Source of the DNA: Blasia pusilla
Taxonomy: Eukaryota; Marchantiophyta; Marchantiopsida; Blasiales
Length of the DNA stretch: 64,000 bases
Direction of reading: 5' to 3'
Assembly (NCBI GenBank): GCA_050084515.1
Contig: CM114272.1
Location: 38,254,001-38,318,000, forward strand
The translations under genes were made by a program, and so were the position numbers. The notes under the pieces were generated by a model that saw only the letters and a list, made by a program, of their open reading frames with translations, had not been told where the DNA came from and did not search any database. Of the stretch, positions 11,110-21,794 are shown in pieces. Position 1 is the stretch's first letter. Each line of letters starts with the position of its first letter.

Positions 11110-12110
11110 TGTCGCGACCCTCATGACCGAACAAGTGCCAAGCGGAACATCGAAACATTAGCGGGCTCACGCTAAGATGGTTTGCGCGTTGGAGTTGTCT
11201 CAAAGGGAGACAAGAGACGAGACGCGAGCGAGGAGTCGCGTTTCAGATGTTATGGTCACAACTGAGAAACCTGGACCAAACGCGGAATGAGACTTGAAAG
11301 AAGTCGAGTCTAGGAAGTGGGTTGCCAAAGGAAAGATCCGGATTTGGAACGCCACTAGCGTTTGAGAGTTTCCCACTGTATTTATGGCCATAACTTTTAG
11401 CGCCACGATGCATTTGGAACAAATAAGAGTGCGTTGGAAAGCTTATGGAGAGTCGGTCCAAACCCACTAAAGACCTTGCAAACGCATAAGCAGCAAACGA
11501 GATACAACCCGAAAACGACTGTAAGTGGAGTCGGGTTGAGGGCCACAATGAAGGGCCCGACCCTCTTTTCCCAAAGGGGAGGGGTTATTGGAGAACCCCA
11601 TAAGTATTAGTAACGGGGAAGGTCTCCGAGAGTGCTTGGAACCCAAACCCCACTTTGGGCGCTGCGGGGCGGCCCAAGGGCATGGAACGGAACGCGAGTT
11701 TGGGGGTTGGGTTGGAAAACCTGCACCAAGTCCATTGAGGCGATTTTAGACATCCCTCTTGGATTCCACCCCGTGACTCAATTACTTGGGTCTCGGTTCG
11801 GAATTCACCCGAGGACCGTTGAACAGTTGGGATCGCTAGGCGCGCAAGTGCCGTTTCAGATCCCTAGACTAACCAGGAAGTCTGTTCCAAGTCTTGAAGG
11901 ACTTGCCATGTTTTGGAAACTAGGAACTAAGGAAGGTTGAGCTTGATGAGACGCCGAGTTGAGGACTCGGTGGGTTGGAACGCAAGTTGGCCCAGACCCG
12001 ACTAATGAGAGTGCGTGTTTGGGTGCAGATCAGCGATGAGTTCGTGACCTACTGAACGTACGCTTCCGCAACACTAAAGATTGACGTTCAAGGAGAGTAG
12101 GGGCGCGACA
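11110..12110 (+). repeat. 5' LTR of element C
   Basis: It begins TGTCGCGACC and ends GGGGCGCGACA, with TGTCGCG/CGCGACA inverted termini. It is 1001 bp long against 1005 bp for the 3' LTR. Differences from the 3' LTR include short indels near 11207 and 11467 and around 11975-11997. Further members of this LTR family lie at 30942-31885 (5'-truncated) and 45645-46626 (solo, inverted). Confidence 0.95.
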
Positions 12111-12112
12111 AG

Positions 12113-12124
12113 TGGTATCAGAGC
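12113..12124 (+). promoter_or_regulatory. Primer binding site of element C (initiator Met tRNA)
   Basis: TGGTATCAGAGC begins two bases after the LTR end. It is the usual plant gypsy/copia primer site, complementary to the 3' end of initiator methionine tRNA, where minus-strand cDNA synthesis starts. Confidence 0.92.
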
Positions 12125-12304
12125 TTATCCTTGGTGAGCGAGAACTTGGGGTCGTGGGATCAACCGGATGCTTGGGGAAACTCAAAGGTAGCGGCTAGAC
12201 TCAGACGCTTGAGGAGGGATGCAAGAAACGAGGAGGAGATCTGAGTGAGTTGGCTTGGAAATGGCGATTGAGGGAGAACAACCCAAGAAGCTAGAGATGA
12301 ACCA

Positions 12305-13290
12305 ATGCCGGACCGTGAAGCTATAGAGGAGACGGAGACTCCCGAAGATCTGAACGCCAGTCGTGAGGACGTTCCGGAGGCGAATCCTTCCGCGGGGCCA
12401 GTGGGCCCAAACTCAGGGGAACAGATCGAGTCGAGCCAGACGTTGGACTTGTTGAAGGTGTTGGTGGAGCAGATGTCCCAGCAAAGCAAGCGGATTGCAG
12501 AGTTAGAGGCCACTCGAACCCCGAGTGCGGGCAAAAAGCTCTGCAAGACAAACCTGCCCACGCCATTCACTGGAGTGGGGCGCTCGCGGAAAGTGAAGGA
12601 TTTCCTTACGGAATTGGAACTGTACTTCGAGGTGCAGAGGGCAGCTCAGCAGGACAAGGTGATGCTAGCCGTTACTTTCCTGAAGGATCATGCTCTACAA
12701 TGGTGGACAGCTCAACGAGAGGAATATCTGGGCGGCGAGTCACCTCTGAGTTGGGAGGAGTTCAAGGAGTTGATTGGGGATCGGTTCACTCCGGAGTACC
12801 AAGGGTTGCGCGACACGGTGGAATGCGTGCGGATGCGGCAGAGTGGTTCCTTGCGCCGTATGTGAGGGGGTTTAGTGCGAAACCGACTTCTAGTCCAAAG
12901 ATGGATGAGCACGCGAAGAAGGCTATCTTCATTAGTGGACTCAAGCCGAGCGCTGAAAAGGCCCTTTACCGAATGCCGACGTTGCCAGAGACTTGCGCGG
13001 ATCTTCTGAGGCTAGCGGAGCGGATTGGGGACGATGAGGTCCAAACCCAGAAACCCTTCGAGCCAAAAGGTTTTTCGAAGAAGTCGAAAAATAAGGAGGC
13101 GTTCAAAAGAGGCTGGAGTGGGGGCCAGCACGAACCAGGAGAGTAAATCGCCTCGCAAAGAAAACGAGTGGAACTTCATGCAAAACCGAGAGGAGGACAA
13201 CACTCAAAGTCAGGGAACGGCAAGGTCGTATGCTACAACTGTGGCGAACCTGGGCACCTGGCGAAAGGGTGTTCGAAACCAAAGGTTAGT
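12305..13290 (+). pseudogene. Gag of element C
   Basis: The capsid/nucleocapsid precursor assembles the particle and packages RNA. The first frame from 12305 (MPDREAIEETETPEDL) contains the retrotransposon gag signature: TPFTGVGRSRKVKDFLTEL, then FLKDHALQWW and SWEEFKELIGDRF. A frameshift near 12830-12860 moves the reading to the frame with GLKPSAEKALYRMPT and LAERIGDDEVQ. Another shift follows near 13146. The nucleocapsid zinc knuckle CYNCGEPGHLAKGC lies at about 13230-13272. Length and order match chromovirus gag, but this copy cannot make one continuous protein. Confidence 0.85.
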
Positions 13291-13299
13291 AATGGGAGT

Positions 13300-13770
13300 A
13301 TGATTGCGTTTGCTGCTAAGCATCTGTTGGCGGGCGATCTTGAGACGTCCCTTCAAGTCACCAAGAGGACGCACAATTTGGTGTACCTAAGATCCAAGAT
13401 TGCTGATCGCGATGTGTTGTTGCTCGTGGATACAGGTGCTTCGCACTCCTTCCTAAGCCCGAGAATCGTGAAGGAACTAGGGCTCTCTACCTCTAAGGCG
13501 GATGAGTCCATTTGAGTAGGATTTGCAGGAGGCAAGTCTCATCGGACTTCTGATTTGGTCTTGGGTTTGACAGTAGGATGCGGGGTATTCGAGTTGAAGG
13601 AGAATTTCACTGTGTGCGAAATGGATGGCATTAACGGAGTCTTGGGGAATACATTCCTAGATGCGTATGAGGTGGAGTTAAGACGTAGACCCTTGAGGTT
13701 GAGCGTCTTGCTAAAAGGCAAACGGTTACAGTGCGGTTGGTCTGGGAGGTTCCAGCGGAAATGGAGTTAG
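13300..13770 (+). pseudogene. Aspartic protease of element C
   Basis: The protease cleaves the gag-pol polyprotein. The catalytic motif LLLVDTGASHSFLS lies at about 13417-13458, directly after the zinc knuckle. The frame is cut by TGA at 13513-13515 (ESI-stop-VGFAGG) and resumes at 13555 with LGLTVGCGVFELKENF and INGVLGNTFLDAYEVEL, a typical second half of a chromovirus protease. Another frame change precedes the RT linker at about 13731. Confidence 0.8.
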
Positions 13771-15373
13771 TGAACTCGATCACAAGGAGGAGCATGACTG
13801 AGTTGGAGGATGGATTTCTCTGCTTGATGAGACAAGTGGAGGAGGTTACAAGCAGTATACGCAGAGATCAGGACATTGCTTTGAGGGGAGTCCTAGAACC
13901 ACTTCAGGAAGTGGTCAAGGAGTTTGAGGATGTCTTGACAAATGAGCTTCCGACTGAATTGCCGCCGCATAGAGCCGTAGATCATAAGATAGAGATCATA
14001 CCCGATTCCCAACCGCCTTCAAAAGCACCATATAGGTTGAATCAGGAGACTCTTCTTGAGTTAAAAAGCAGTTAAGTGAGCTCTTGGAAAAGGGTTACAT
14101 TAGGACTAGCAAGTCACCTTATGGAGCACCTATTCTCTTTGTAAAGAAGAAGGATGGAAAGATGAGGCTGTGTGTTGATTACCGTGCACTGAACAAAGTG
14201 ATGGTTCGGAACAATTATCCTCTTCCGAGGATAGATGATCTCTTTGATAGGCTGGCAGGCACGAGATATTTCAGTAGGATTGACTTGAAGTCAGGATATT
14301 ACCAGATTCGGATTGCCGAGGCAGATGTGGAGAAGACTGCGTGCAAGACGAGATACGGTTCCTTTGAGTTTGTAGTGATGCCTTTTGGTCTATGTAACGC
14401 GCCTCCAACGTTCACCACATTGATGAACTCCATTCTTCACAAGGAAATGGATGAGTATGTTATCATCTATATCGATGACATACTTATCTATTCCAAGTCA
14501 CTAGAGGAGCACGTTCGACATGTGAGAGCGGTCTTGTCTAAGCTAAGGGCAAATCAGCTGTATGCGAATGTAGAGAAGAGCGAATTTGGTTTGAGTAAGA
14601 TCAAATTCTTGGGTCACATGGTCAATGCAGATGGCGTCAGTCCAGACATGGAGAAGGTGAAGGCGATTTCCGAGTGGGAACCCCCATCCACTGTAAAGGG
14701 GATGAGGAGGTTCATAGGTGCGGTGCAATTTTATCGTACTTATGTGAAAAACTTTTCGAGAATTGTTAGACCTCTCACGGATTGGACAGCAAAGTTTTCC
14801 AACACGACTTGGACCCAGGAAGTTAATGAGGCATTCAACCGAGTGAAGCAGATTCTATCGCAGGAACCAATGTTGAAGCTGCCGGAGTTTGACAAACCGT
14901 TCGAAGTGCATACCGATGCTAGTGATTTCGCGGTTGCAGGAATGTTGGTGCAAGAAGGGAGACCGATGGCGTATGAGAGCAAGAAGCTTAGCGATACTGA
15001 AAGGAGATGGCCTACTCACGAGAAAGAGTTGTTCGCGGTGGTACATTGCTTGAGGAAATGGCGGCATTATCTAGGGCTCCACAGGACTCGAGTATTCACC
15101 GATAATATATCACTCAAGTATATTGAGATCCAGGATCGAGTAACACCGAAACAACTGAGATGGCATGATACCTTAGCGCTGATGGATGTTGAGTTGATTC
15201 ACAAGCCAGGTAAAGATAATGTGATTCCAAATGCGTTAAGTCGCAAGGAGGAACACATGCCATCGACGACACAGGTCTTGAGAGCAATGTTCCCTAAAGA
15301 AACAGATCTGGAAAGAAGGATTCGTGAAGGATATATGAAGGATGCTCAAGCAGGGGAGTACCGAGGAAGTTGA
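13731..15373 (+). pseudogene. Reverse transcriptase and RNase H of element C
   Basis: The linker (13731-14075) ends with VDHKIEIIPDSQPPSKAPYR, the usual entry to gypsy RT. A frame change near 14075 leads to the long frame 14084-15373. This contains [23 protein letters not shown]-like [42 protein letters not shown] and the catalytic YIDDILIYS (about 14467-14494). RNase H follows with [36 protein letters not shown] and [10 protein letters not shown]. The frame ends early after AQAGEYRGS, just before the integrase zinc-binding part. This is the best-preserved part of C. Confidence 0.92.
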
Positions 15374-15385
15374 AGGGGTGAGAAG

Positions 15386-16470
15386 GTGGCCAACATAAGT
15401 TTGAGGCACGGTTTACTAAGGTTCAAACAGAGTAGGATCTATGTAGGGCAAGGCAGGATGCGAACCAAGGTGTTAGCGGAGTGTCACGACGGGCCCTTGG
15501 CAGGACATAAAGGAGAGAAATCTACGCTAGCTGTTCTGTCGAAGCGGTTCTTCTGGCCCAACATGAAAGAGGATGTTGCTCAATATGTGAAGACCTGTGT
15601 GACCCGCTGGCAAGTTTAATAGAGTCTCTTGTGATAAGAAACAGGCTTGTTGCATCCCTTGCCGATCCTGAAGGACCCTTGCAAAGTGTGAGTATGGATT
15701 TCATCACGAGTCTTCCGGAATCTGAGGGATACAACGCTATACTTGTGATTGTTGATTGGTTTAGCAAGTTGGCAAGATTCGTGCCGACGGTGGATTCCGC
15801 AACGGCGTATATGACGGCGCAACTATTCCTCGATAGTTGGTGGCGTGCTCATGGTTTTCCGAGGAGCATTGTTTCAGATCGGGATCCAAAGTTTACCAGT
15901 GCTTTCTGGAAGCACTTGTTCGAAGGTTTAAGACCAAGCTAAGTTTGATCGACGCTTTCCACCCACAGACGGATGGATAGACTGAAAAGGTAAACTCTAT
16001 CGTGAATCAGTACTTAAGGAATTATGTCAGTGGTGATCAACGCGATTGGGTCAAGTGGCTGAGCATGGCGGAATACTGCTACAACTCGACCAAGCATTCT
16101 GCAACTGGAGAATCTCCGTTTCTCCTGGCAAATGGACGAGAGCCAGAAGGGCCTCTTGATCTAGCCCTTTCGAAGGGTACTACATTGGCACGAACACGAC
16201 AAGGGACGGTAGAAGGTTTGTTGGTAGAGATGCGAGAACGAGAAGAGCGCGCGATGCGAAGTCTTGCAAAGGCTCAAATGAGGTACGTTAAGCATGCTAA
16301 CAAGAGTCGGCGCCAAGTACGATTCCAAGTTGGAGAACAAGTGTGGTTGAGTGTTAAGAACCTCACTCTTCCGAAAGAGTTGTTCTGCGAATTTATCGCC
16401 AAGTATCTTTGGACCGTATGTGATTGTGGCAAACCCGTTTGAGGATGTGTATACGTTGAGGCTGCCGGAC
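15386..16470 (+). pseudogene. Integrase of element C
   Basis: The integrase inserts the cDNA. The N-terminal HHCC finger is readable (AGHKGEKSTLAVLSKRFFW, then KTCVTRW, in which the last Cys of the finger is replaced). Catalytic-core pieces follow. SMDFITSLPESEGYN holds the first Asp and IVSDRDPKFTSAFWKH the second. A frame change precedes TDG-stop-TEKVNSIVNQYL with the Glu. A TAG at 15978-15980 replaces the Gln expected in TDGQTE. The C-terminal GPY/F-type stretch FGPYVIVANPFEDVYTL occurs after another frame change near 16400. Confidence 0.88.
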
Positions 16471-16479
16471 GAGTTCAAG

Positions 16480-16767
16480 ATTCACTCGACCTTTCATGTG
16501 TCATTGTTGAAGAAATATCTTCAAGATAATGGACGTTTCGAGCAGAGACAAGTGGTGAGACCGCACCCGGTCATCATAAATGACGAGCCGGAGTTTGAGG
16601 TGGAAACCATCTTACGTTCGAGGCGTCGGGCCAACAAGTATGAATACTTGGTCAAATGGAAGGGCTACCATGTGAAGGAGGCGACTTGGATTGCAGAGGC
16701 GGATTTGGAACACGCGCAAGACTTGTTGCGCGACTTCAAGCGAACACAAGCGAAGCACATACATTAG
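16480..16767 (+). pseudogene. Chromodomain at the C-terminus of element C
   Basis: After HSTFHVSLLKKYLQD the frame runs into FEVETILRSRRRANKYEYL, VKWKGYHVKEATWIAEADL and EHAQDLLRDFKRT, stopping at 16765-16767. The aromatic and acidic positions of a chromodomain (Y-x-V-K-W-x-G, T-W) are present. Chromodomains of chromoviruses guide integration to chromatin with particular histone marks. About 690 bp of non-coding 3' sequence follows up to the PPT. Confidence 0.92.
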
Positions 16768-17444
16768 TACGAGGAGAAGCTAGAGACATGACTTGTAATC
16801 AGTGGAATCTTGGGCCGAAAGCCGTTGTAACTAGAATATGCTAGTGTTGCAATAAAGGAGTGTATGGATTTGCAGATTCGATACCAGTGATGATTGCAAT
16901 TTGTATGTGGTAGTGCATGGCTATGAGTCGTTCATCATAGACGTAGAATGTACGACAAGAGGACAGACAAGGAGTATTTGAGGTGAGAGCTTGTATGTGG
17001 ATAAGCACCTAGAACAGGACCTTGTGTTGGATTACACTCGGGCTCGCCCTAGCATCGGCAGGGCATAGGAAGTCTGTCTTGGGGCTTGGGGTGATCTTAC
17101 TTATGGCCACATAAGTAAACTTAGTGACGCGCCTAAGTCGAATATGAGAGCGACCCAATAGTAGTACGATTTGTGGACCAGGTAAACATGCGTGATGTTT
17201 ACAGGAATGAGTCAAAAGAGTCTAAGGTTGCACACTTAGTTAGCTTATTTGATAGGTTAGTTCCTTGGAACTAGTCCAGGCTTATCAAAGAGGAGAGGCT
17301 AATAATTCTAAGTGGGGCAAAGCGACAACTAGAGACTAAGAGGAATTGCGGGTTAGCCACCATAACGCAATTCAATGTCAAGGGGTAGGCTGCCCAGGAG
17401 ACTTGACATAACAAAAGTTTGCGTTGATGAGGGCATCAACCTCT
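16768..17444 (+). other. 3' non-coding region of element C
   Basis: It lies between the stop after the chromodomain and the polypurine tract. No open frame of note and no recognised motif is present. It is the expected 3' untranslated portion of the element RNA. Confidence 0.6.
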
Positions 17445-17458
17445 AAAAGAGGGGTGAG
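17445..17458 (+). promoter_or_regulatory. Polypurine tract of element C
   Basis: AAAAGAGGGGTGAG stands immediately before the TG of the 3' LTR. Such a tract primes plus-strand cDNA synthesis. Confidence 0.85.
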
Positions 17459-18463
17459 TGTCGCGACCCTCATGACCGAACAAGTGCCAAGCGGAACATC
17501 GAAACATTAGCGGGCTCACGCTAAGATGGTTTGCGCGTTGGAGTTGTCTCAAAGAGGAGACAAGAGACGAGACGCGAGCGAGGAGTCGCGTTTCAGATGT
17601 TATGGTCACGACTGAGAAACCTGGACCAAACGCGGAATGAGACTTGAAAGAAGTCGAGTCTAGGAAGTGGGTTGCCAAAGGAAAGATCCGGATTTGGAAC
17701 GCCACTAGCGTTTGAGAGTTTCCCACTGTATTTATGGCCATAACTTTTAGCGCCACGATGCATTTGGAACAAATAAGAGTGCGTTGGAAAGCTTATGGAG
17801 AGTCGGTCCAAACCCACTAAAGACCGTTGCAAACGCATAAGCAGCAAACGAGATACAACCCGAAAACGACTGTAAGTGGAGTCGGGTTGAGGGCCACAAT
17901 GAAGGGCCCGACCCTCTTTTCCCAAAGGGGAGGGGTTATTGGAGAACCCCATAAGTATTAGTAACGGGGAAGGTCTCCGAGAGTGCTTGGAACCCAAACC
18001 CCACTTTGGGCGCTGCGGGGCGGCCCAAGGGCATGGAACGGAACGCGAGTTTGGGGGTTGGGTTGGAAAACCTGCACCAAGTCCATTGAGGCGATTTTAG
18101 ACATCCCTCTTGGATTCCACCCCGTGACTCAATTACTTGGGTCTCGGTTCGGAATTCACCCGAGGACCGTTGAACAGTTGGGATCGCTAGGCGCGCAAGT
18201 GCCGTTTCAGATCCCTAGACTAACCAGGAAGTCTGTTCCAAGTCTTGAAGGACTTGCCATGTTTTGGAAACTAGGAACTAAGGAAGGTTGAGCTTGATGA
18301 GACGCCGAGTTGAGGACTCGGTGGGTTGGAACGCATAAGTTGGCCCAGCACCGACTAATGAGAGTGCGTGTTTGGGTGCAGATCAGCGATGAGTTCGTGA
18401 CCTACTGAACGTACGCTTCCGCAACACTAAAGATTGACGTTCAAGGAGAGTAGGGGCGCGACA
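17459..18463 (+). repeat. 3' LTR of element C
   Basis: TGTCGCGACC to GCGCGACA, 1005 bp, nearly identical to 11110-12110. Sequence of element B (RT region) resumes at 18464 without any target duplication. Confidence 0.95.
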
Positions 18464-19941
18464 AGAGCGGCCGAGTGTTGTTGCTCGAGACGGGGTTGCA
18501 CCATAGCAACCACCGATACCCGCGCCGGAGAGTCCTACCGTAGTCACGATGGAGACTTGGGAGCCAGATATGGGCCCTAAGTTGACAGGAGGAGAGCGGC
18601 GCCGAATACATCAGTTCCTCAGGAGTTATAGGATCTGCTTTGCGTTTAGCATGGAGGATTTGGGTACGCTGAAGGGACCGGGGATCCGCATTGAGTTGTC
18701 GAGTGATATGCCGATCTTCCGACGACCCTACAGGTACAGTGATATGGAGAGGGCTCTGATTCAGAGTAGGAGCCAGGACTTGGTCGGAGCAGGACTAGTG
18801 GAGATGTCGCATGGGGAGTATGCATCTGCCATTGTCATGCCCGCCAAGAAGGATGTGCATGGCAACTGGACGGATAGGCGGATGTGTGGGGATTACCGAC
18901 CTATCAATCGGTAGACGAAGTCCGATAGGTATGCCATGCCCACCCGTGAGGAGATCTTTGATGCGATTGGTCACGCAAAGGTCTTCAATTCATTGGATTT
19001 GTGATCCGGATACCATCAGCTGCCTATCAGATTGGAGGACAGGCAGAAGATGGCATTTTGGGGCATCGATCCTCACGGGAAGGATTGTTTGTACCACTTG
19101 CGGTTCTTACCATTTGGGTTAAAGAACGCCCCAACTGAGTTTCAGAGGGTCATGGATAGGATCTTGGCTGGTTTGGATTTTGCTAGGTGTTATATTGATG
19201 ACATCGTAGTCTTTAGCGCCACGGTTGAGGAGCATGAGCAACATCTAGAGGAGGTGTTTTGACGATTGCAATTACATGGGTTGAAGCTACATCCAGACAA
19301 GTGCAAGTTCTTCTATGGCCAGATTGAGTACTTGGGTCATACGATATACCCAGGGGGCCTTGGTGTTCAGCAGACGAAGGTAGAGGCTATCTCACGCATT
19401 CCACGCCCTACAGATGTGAGCCGTGTTCGCGCATTCATGGGATTGGCGAACTTCTATCGGCGATATGTCAAGGGATTCAGTTTGATTGCGAAGCCGCTGA
19501 CCTTGCTGACCAAGGTGGATCACGAGTGGCACTGGGGGGATGAGCAGGAGCGAGCATTTCTGTTGCTAAAGGACAGGTTGACCCGCACCCATCTTGAGGA
19601 GACCGATCAGGGGGCGTCCTTTCCAATTGCACACAGATTGGAGCATGTTGGGGCTTGGAGCGATGCTCACCCAACATGATGATGAGGGTAGAGAGTTCGT
19701 GGTGGCTTACGCTAGCCGCTCGAACAATGCTGCAGAGGCGAAGTACAGCTCGTATGAGGGTGAGTGCTTGGCTGCGGTGTGGGCTGTCGCGCATTTTAGG
19801 TGTTACTTATTCGGCAACCCCTTTACCATCATCATTGATCATCAACCACTGAAGTGGTTGATGGAGTCCGACAAGCTCACAGGGAAGCTTGCGAGATGGG
19901 CTCTATTGTTGCAGGAGTATGATTTTTCAGGTGGTACATAG
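18464..19941 (+). pseudogene. Reverse transcriptase and RNase H of element B
   Basis: The frame from 18549 starts METWEPDMGPKLTGGERRR, then FAFSMEDLGTL, FRRPYRYSDMERALIQSR, MPAKKDVHGNWTDRRMCGDY and RPINR-stop-TK. The RT catalytic block is RCYIDDIVVFSATVEEHEQH (about 19182-19240), and YLGHTIYPGGLGVQQTKVEA follows. RNase H shows FQLHTDWSMLGLGAMLTQHD, AEAKYSSYEGECLAAVWAV and IIDHQPLKWLM. Stops at 18912-18914 (TAG where A has CAA), 19002-19004 (TGA where A has CGG) and 19261-19263, plus a frame change near 19590, make it inactive. Wording is nearly that of element A, so B belongs to the same family, although its methyltransferase part is lost. Confidence 0.88.
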
Positions 19942-21470
19942 ACCTAGGACGCTCAACCAGGATGCAGATGGGTTGAGTCGTAACCCATGCCCGAGTCAGC
20001 GAGATGCGACTGGAGCTCGATGGCATGGAGAGAGTGATGAGGAGTCGGTGCCAAGATGGCACGCGTCGCCCCTATTTAGGCATGTTGGCTATGGAGAGCG
20101 AGTGTGGAGACCGATGGCGAGGTCTAGTGGAGAGTCCTTGGATCTCGAGGCCAGTGAGGACACGACAAGTGGCCGAGATATTCATGATGATGGAGTAGTC
20201 TTAGAGTACCTTCGTACTGGCAGCCTTGCGAGCACCATGGATGCTAGAGAGCGGGATCGGATCCTACAGCGGGCCAGACGGTTCCGTTCGGAGGGGACAC
20301 ATATTTTGAGGGTTTGGGAGGATGGCAGACTACGCGTAGTGCCGCATCCTTCGCAGAGAGCACGACTAGTGCAGCATGCCCACGAGGAGTTGGGTCACTT
20401 TGGGGTGAAGCAGACGTTTAGCTTGCTCCAGATTCAGTATTGGTGGCGAGGCATGCACCGGAGCGTTCAGCGATTTGTTGCCAGGTGCATGGTGTGTGAT
20501 CGGGTCCGAGTATCGTTCTATGCTCCGACTCCACAGTTGCATCCATTACCGATCATGGGCTTAGGGTATAGATGGAGTTTGGATTTTGCAGGACCTTTGC
20601 CCTTGACGGAGCGTCACAGTCGTTACGTGTTGGTGATGGTCGAGCACTTCTCGAAGTGGATCGAGTTGGTTGCATTGCCTGACAAAGCAAGTGAGGGAGT
20701 AGCTTATGCCTTCCTTGATAGAGATCTTTGAGTCATTTTGGCGCGACTTTGGTGAGGTGTTGACAGGCGAGGGTATCGAAGTTTAGCGGTGAGTTCAGGC
20801 CTTGTGTGATTAGGGCGCGATCGACCACAAGACGACGACAGCGAGATCATCCCGAGGCGGATGGATTAGCGGAGAGAGTTGTGCAGACGGTGAAGAGGGG
20901 TTTACGCAAGTATGGCTTGCAGAGAGGTCACCTAGAGATTGGGACCTCCGGTTGCCATGGTTGGCGATGGGATCTGATTCAGCGGCAGCAGCATCCTTAG
21001 CGTCTTTTTCACCGTACTTGCTACTTTATGGCGAGAGCCAAATTTACCTCGGCCATTCGTCGAGATGCGGTGAGGTCTTTGAACCTTGATGACCCGGATG
21101 TATGGGTACGAGCATGTTCTCGTGAGGGTGAGTTATTTCGAGAGTGATGCCCATGGCGTTCGAGAACTTGGCGATTGCACAAAGATCGGGATACGTTGAG
21201 GTATCGACTATTCGAGGTGGTGGTTATCGACCAACTATCCGGAGGTTTCATCAAAGAGATTATGTCTACTTACGTGAGCGGCATCGGCGGCGTTGGATGT
21301 GATTGCAGGCGCACTATCCACGAGAGTGCGTGACATTTTGCCATCGGATGTTCTCTTCTTTGGAGGGACGCGATGGTATGGTATGGAAGGACCATGTGCG
21401 TAATTATGCGCCATGTCACCTTCCTAACATTGATGGTACAGATTGATCCGAGCTTAGTAGTAGTTCCCAA
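19942..21470 (+). pseudogene. Integrase of element B
   Basis: The frame 19889-20731 contains the RNase H end/linker (HRPRTLNQDADGLSRNP), an acidic spacer, and the HHCC finger HAHEELGHFGVKQTFSLLQI, then CMVCDR. The core begins with SLDFAGPLPLTERHSRYVLV (first Asp) and VEHFSKWIELVALPDKAS. After 20731 the reading breaks several times. The Glu region is recognisable as EADGLAERVVQTVKRGLRKY near 20858-20916. The second Asp segment is badly damaged. The later part matches element A up to KDHVRNYAPCHLPNIDGT (about 21390-21440). Confidence 0.8.
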
Positions 21471-21477
21471 GGCTTGC

Positions 21478-21612
21478 GTTGTATGTTGTGTGGTTACGCG
21501 TAGTGCGCCACGATGCTAGTCTGTGATGGGTGTTCGAGAGGATGGCATAAGGCATGTTTGGCGCCACCTCTCACTAGGGTTCCTCGGGGCGATGGATGTG
21601 TCCCGGATGTAC
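21478..21612 (+). pseudogene. PHD-finger remnant at the end of element B pol
   Basis: CMLCGYA-stop is followed (in frame at 21513) by MLVCDGCSRGWHKACLAPPL and VPRGDG. This is the Cys4-His-Cys3 pattern of a PHD finger (C-x-x-C, CDxC, WH-x-x-C), and it matches the intact-looking finger of element A. PHD fingers read histone H3 tails. Here one would be fused to the integrase C-terminus in the place where chromoviruses have a chromodomain. Confidence 0.75.
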
Positions 21613-21784
21613 ATAGAGAAGGTAGTTCTACATTCCGACTTGTGTCCGTGACATGGATGACAAGGAGGCGACTAACGATGGGGCCACATGAGCACCGGCC
21701 TTCTTGCTCTTAGCGTCAGAGATGTATGTCATGGTAGGTAGGGATAGATGGCTATCTGGAGTTAGAGGGACCTAACCACCAGCT

Positions 21785-21794
21785 AGGGGGGCGA
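21785..21794 (+). promoter_or_regulatory. Polypurine tract candidate of element B
   Basis: AGGGGGGCGA follows the conserved CCACCAGCT stretch. Element A has the same tract at 62233-62242 in the same place. Its position argues that the 3' terminal repeat begins at about 21795. Confidence 0.65.

Larger units (their letters stand above)
11110..18463 (+). mobile_element. Element C: Ty3/gypsy chromovirus with two LTRs
   Basis: A full-length LTR retrotransposon has LTRs at 11110-12110 and 17459-18463, a primer site at 12113-12124, gag-protease-RT-RNase H-integrase-chromodomain in one direction, and a polypurine tract at 17445-17458. Its order and C-terminal chromodomain place it among plant chromoviruses. 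The LTRs differ by only a handful of bases by eye, so the insertion is recent, yet the coding part needs about nine frame joins. No target duplication is seen: AGTTG lies before and AGAGC after. This fits deletion or recombination at the insertion site, because flanking element B also lacks about 4 kb there. Confidence 0.9.
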
